DNA of 5,209 nt from the NCBI GenBank assembly GCA_023458615.1, contig JAEWYV010000191.1, forward strand, positions 1 to 5,209, given 5' to 3'. The stretch is from Bacillota bacterium (GTDB taxonomy: Bacteria; Bacillota; Clostridia; Christensenellales; CAG-138). Below are positions 4,100 to 5,209 of this stretch, in pieces. The notes under the pieces were generated by a model. That model did not search any database, was not told the DNA's origin, and saw nothing but the letters and a program-made list of their open reading frames with translations. Every line of letters begins with the position of its first letter. The stretch's first letter is position 1. The position numbers were made by a program, and so were the translations under genes.

Positions 4100-5209
4100 T
4101 TATGCGCGTTTTTCCAGATACTCTTTTGCCTTTCTGGCGACGATAATCTCCTCGTTGGTGGCGATGGCGAAGATGCGCGCGCGGCTTGTTGTCCCTGTGA
4201 GTTCGCAGTCGGGCTTGGCAGTCTCATTCTTCTCCAAATCCAGCGATACGCCGAGGAATTCTAACCCCTCCAAGACGCGCCTTCGCACCAGCGCACTGTT
4301 TTCACCGATGCCGCCCGCAAACGAAATCGCGTCCACCCCGCCCATCGCGGCGGCATACGCGCCAATCTGTTTCTTAATCTGATAGCAATAGCTCTCGACG
4401 GCGTTTTTCGCGTCCTCATTGCCCTCGCTTGCTGCGATCTCCACATCCCGCAGGTCGTTGGAAACGCCGCTCATGCCCAGCATTCCGCTCTCCTTGTTGA
4501 GCATGCGCTCAATCTGCTCCATCGTGTAGCCGAAATCCTTCATCAGATAGATCGGGATATACGGGTCGATATCCCCGCAGCGGTTGTTGTGCATGATGCC
4601 GCATTGCAGCGAGAGGCCAAGGTTGGTGTCTACGGATTTGCCGTTGACCACCGCGCAGAGCGAGCCGCTACCGCCAAGATGGCAGGAGATGAGTTTGAAG
4701 TCCTTTTTACCCATCCATTCCGCTGTCTTGGTTGCGACGTATTCATGCGACGCGCCGTGGAAGCCATAGCGGCGGATGGCGTATTTGCGCGAAACCGCAA
4801 TCGGGATGGAATAGAGATACGCCTCCGGCGGCATGCTTGCGTGAAAGCCCGTCTCAAAGGAACCCACCAACGGTGTGTTGGGCAGCGCCTCCTGAAACTG
4901 GCGAATCGCGGCGATATACGGCGGGTTGTGGCTCGGCGCAACGGTGTTAAACGCCGCCATCGCGCCCAGCACCCGTTCGTCCAGCAGCTGCACACCCGTG
5001 ACGTCCTTTGCGTGTACCACCTTGAAGGCCACGCAGTCCAGCTCCTCCATCGAGCCGAGCGCCTGCCCTAGCAGCGCGCGCTGCATGAGCCGGATGCCGG
5101 TTGCGTAGTCCGGCAGGGGCAGGGTTTGTTTCTCAGCCGCGCCGCCCGCGTCCTGATGCGTCCATGCGCCGGACTGGGTGCCGACGCGCTCCATCTTTCC
5201 TTCCGAGAG
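4100..5209 (-). CDS. Acetate/propionate-family kinase (AckA-like), divergent, 5' truncated
   Basis: Cytosolic carboxylate kinase of the acetate kinase fold, which interconverts acetate or propionate plus ATP with the acyl phosphate plus ADP, usually next to phosphotransacetylase in fermenters. TAA is at 4100-4102; the frame is open to the window edge, and the internal ATG at 5192-5194 is not the true start. GKMERVG corresponds to the family's GLVERIG region, so roughly 25 N-terminal residues, including the NxGSSS phosphate-binding motif, lie outside. Counting from that ATG, I see APSHNPPY (86-93), YGFHGASHEYV (143-153) with its catalytic-type His, CHLGGSGS (171-178), NNRCGDIDP (203-211) with the substrate Arg, NKESGMLGMSGVSNDLRD (233-250), GGIGENS (294-300) and TNEE (346-349). 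Two active-site positions differ: Lys58 replaces Arg in the VVHGG region and Glu114 replaces Asp in FDTAFH. I infer a distinct subfamily rather than classical AckA; the substrate is uncertain. Confidence 0.9.
   Translation of the reverse strand, partial: LSEGKMERVGTQSGAWTHQDAGGAAEKQTLPLPDYATGIRLMQRALLGQALGSMEELDCVAFKVVHAKDVTGVQLLDERVLGAMAAFNTVAPSHNPPYIAAIRQFQEALPNTPLVGSFETGFHASMPPEAYLYSIPIAVSRKYAIRRYGFHGASHEYVATKTAEWMGKKDFKLISCHLGGSGSLCAVVNGKSVDTNLGLSLQCGIMHNNRCGDIDPYIPIYLMKDFGYTMEQIERMLNKESGMLGMSGVSNDLRDVEIAASEGNEDAKNAVESYCYQIKKQIGAYAAAMGGVDAISFAGGIGENSALVRRRVLEGLEFLGVSLDLEKNETAKPDCELTGTTSRARIFAIATNEEIIVARKAKEYLEKRA

Noticed and set aside
5192..5194. ATG at 5194 as the start of the kinase gene
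   Set aside because: The frame stays open to the window edge, and the residues around it (GKMERVG) match the family's internal strand, so the N-terminal phosphate-binding part lies beyond the window.

Overview
The window looks like chromosomal DNA from a moderately GC-rich member of the Bacillota, most likely a Clostridia lineage. That rests on a class B sortase, a DUF4349-type lipoprotein, a Firmicutes-style small membrane protein, purine-rich Shine-Dalgarno sites and compact intrinsic terminators. The placement is inference; there is no rRNA or other phylogenetic marker. I see no tRNA, rRNA, CRISPR array, insertion sequence, phage gene or secretion cluster.

Layout, left to right. The 3' end of an M20-family metallopeptidase gene (+ strand) finishes at 147 and runs into a bidirectional hairpin terminator at 223-267. 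Everything to the right is on the - strand. A 60-residue two-helix membrane protein (310-492) has its own promoter-like sequence. A two-gene operon (2770 to 635) encodes a DUF4349 lipoprotein and, 27 bp downstream, a YghO-like GNAT-fold protein, ending at a hairpin terminator near 584-628. A 256-bp intergenic region holds two copies of a 40-bp direct repeat and the terminator of the next gene. That gene is a class B sortase (3911 to 3027) with an acidic Thr/Glu/Pro tail encoded by tandem 15-bp units. Upstream is the 5'-truncated gene of a divergent acetate/propionate-family kinase (beyond 5209 to 4100).

The genes do not form one obvious pathway. The lipoprotein, sortase and small membrane protein act at the cell envelope; the kinase and peptidase are metabolic; the GNAT-like protein has no assigned substrate. 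No sortase substrate with a C-terminal sorting signal is visible.

The most interesting part is the sortase control region, 3911-4046. A well-spaced sigma-A-type promoter sits so that its predicted +1 is the A of the sortase ATG, implying a leaderless mRNA. A perfect inverted repeat lies 1 bp upstream of the -35 box, and further upstream are two mutually exclusive hairpins, one followed by a run of seven T. The kinase also deserves attention, because two positions that are catalytic in classical acetate kinase carry Lys and Glu instead of Arg and Asp. I found no convincing sign of an entirely new multi-gene system.
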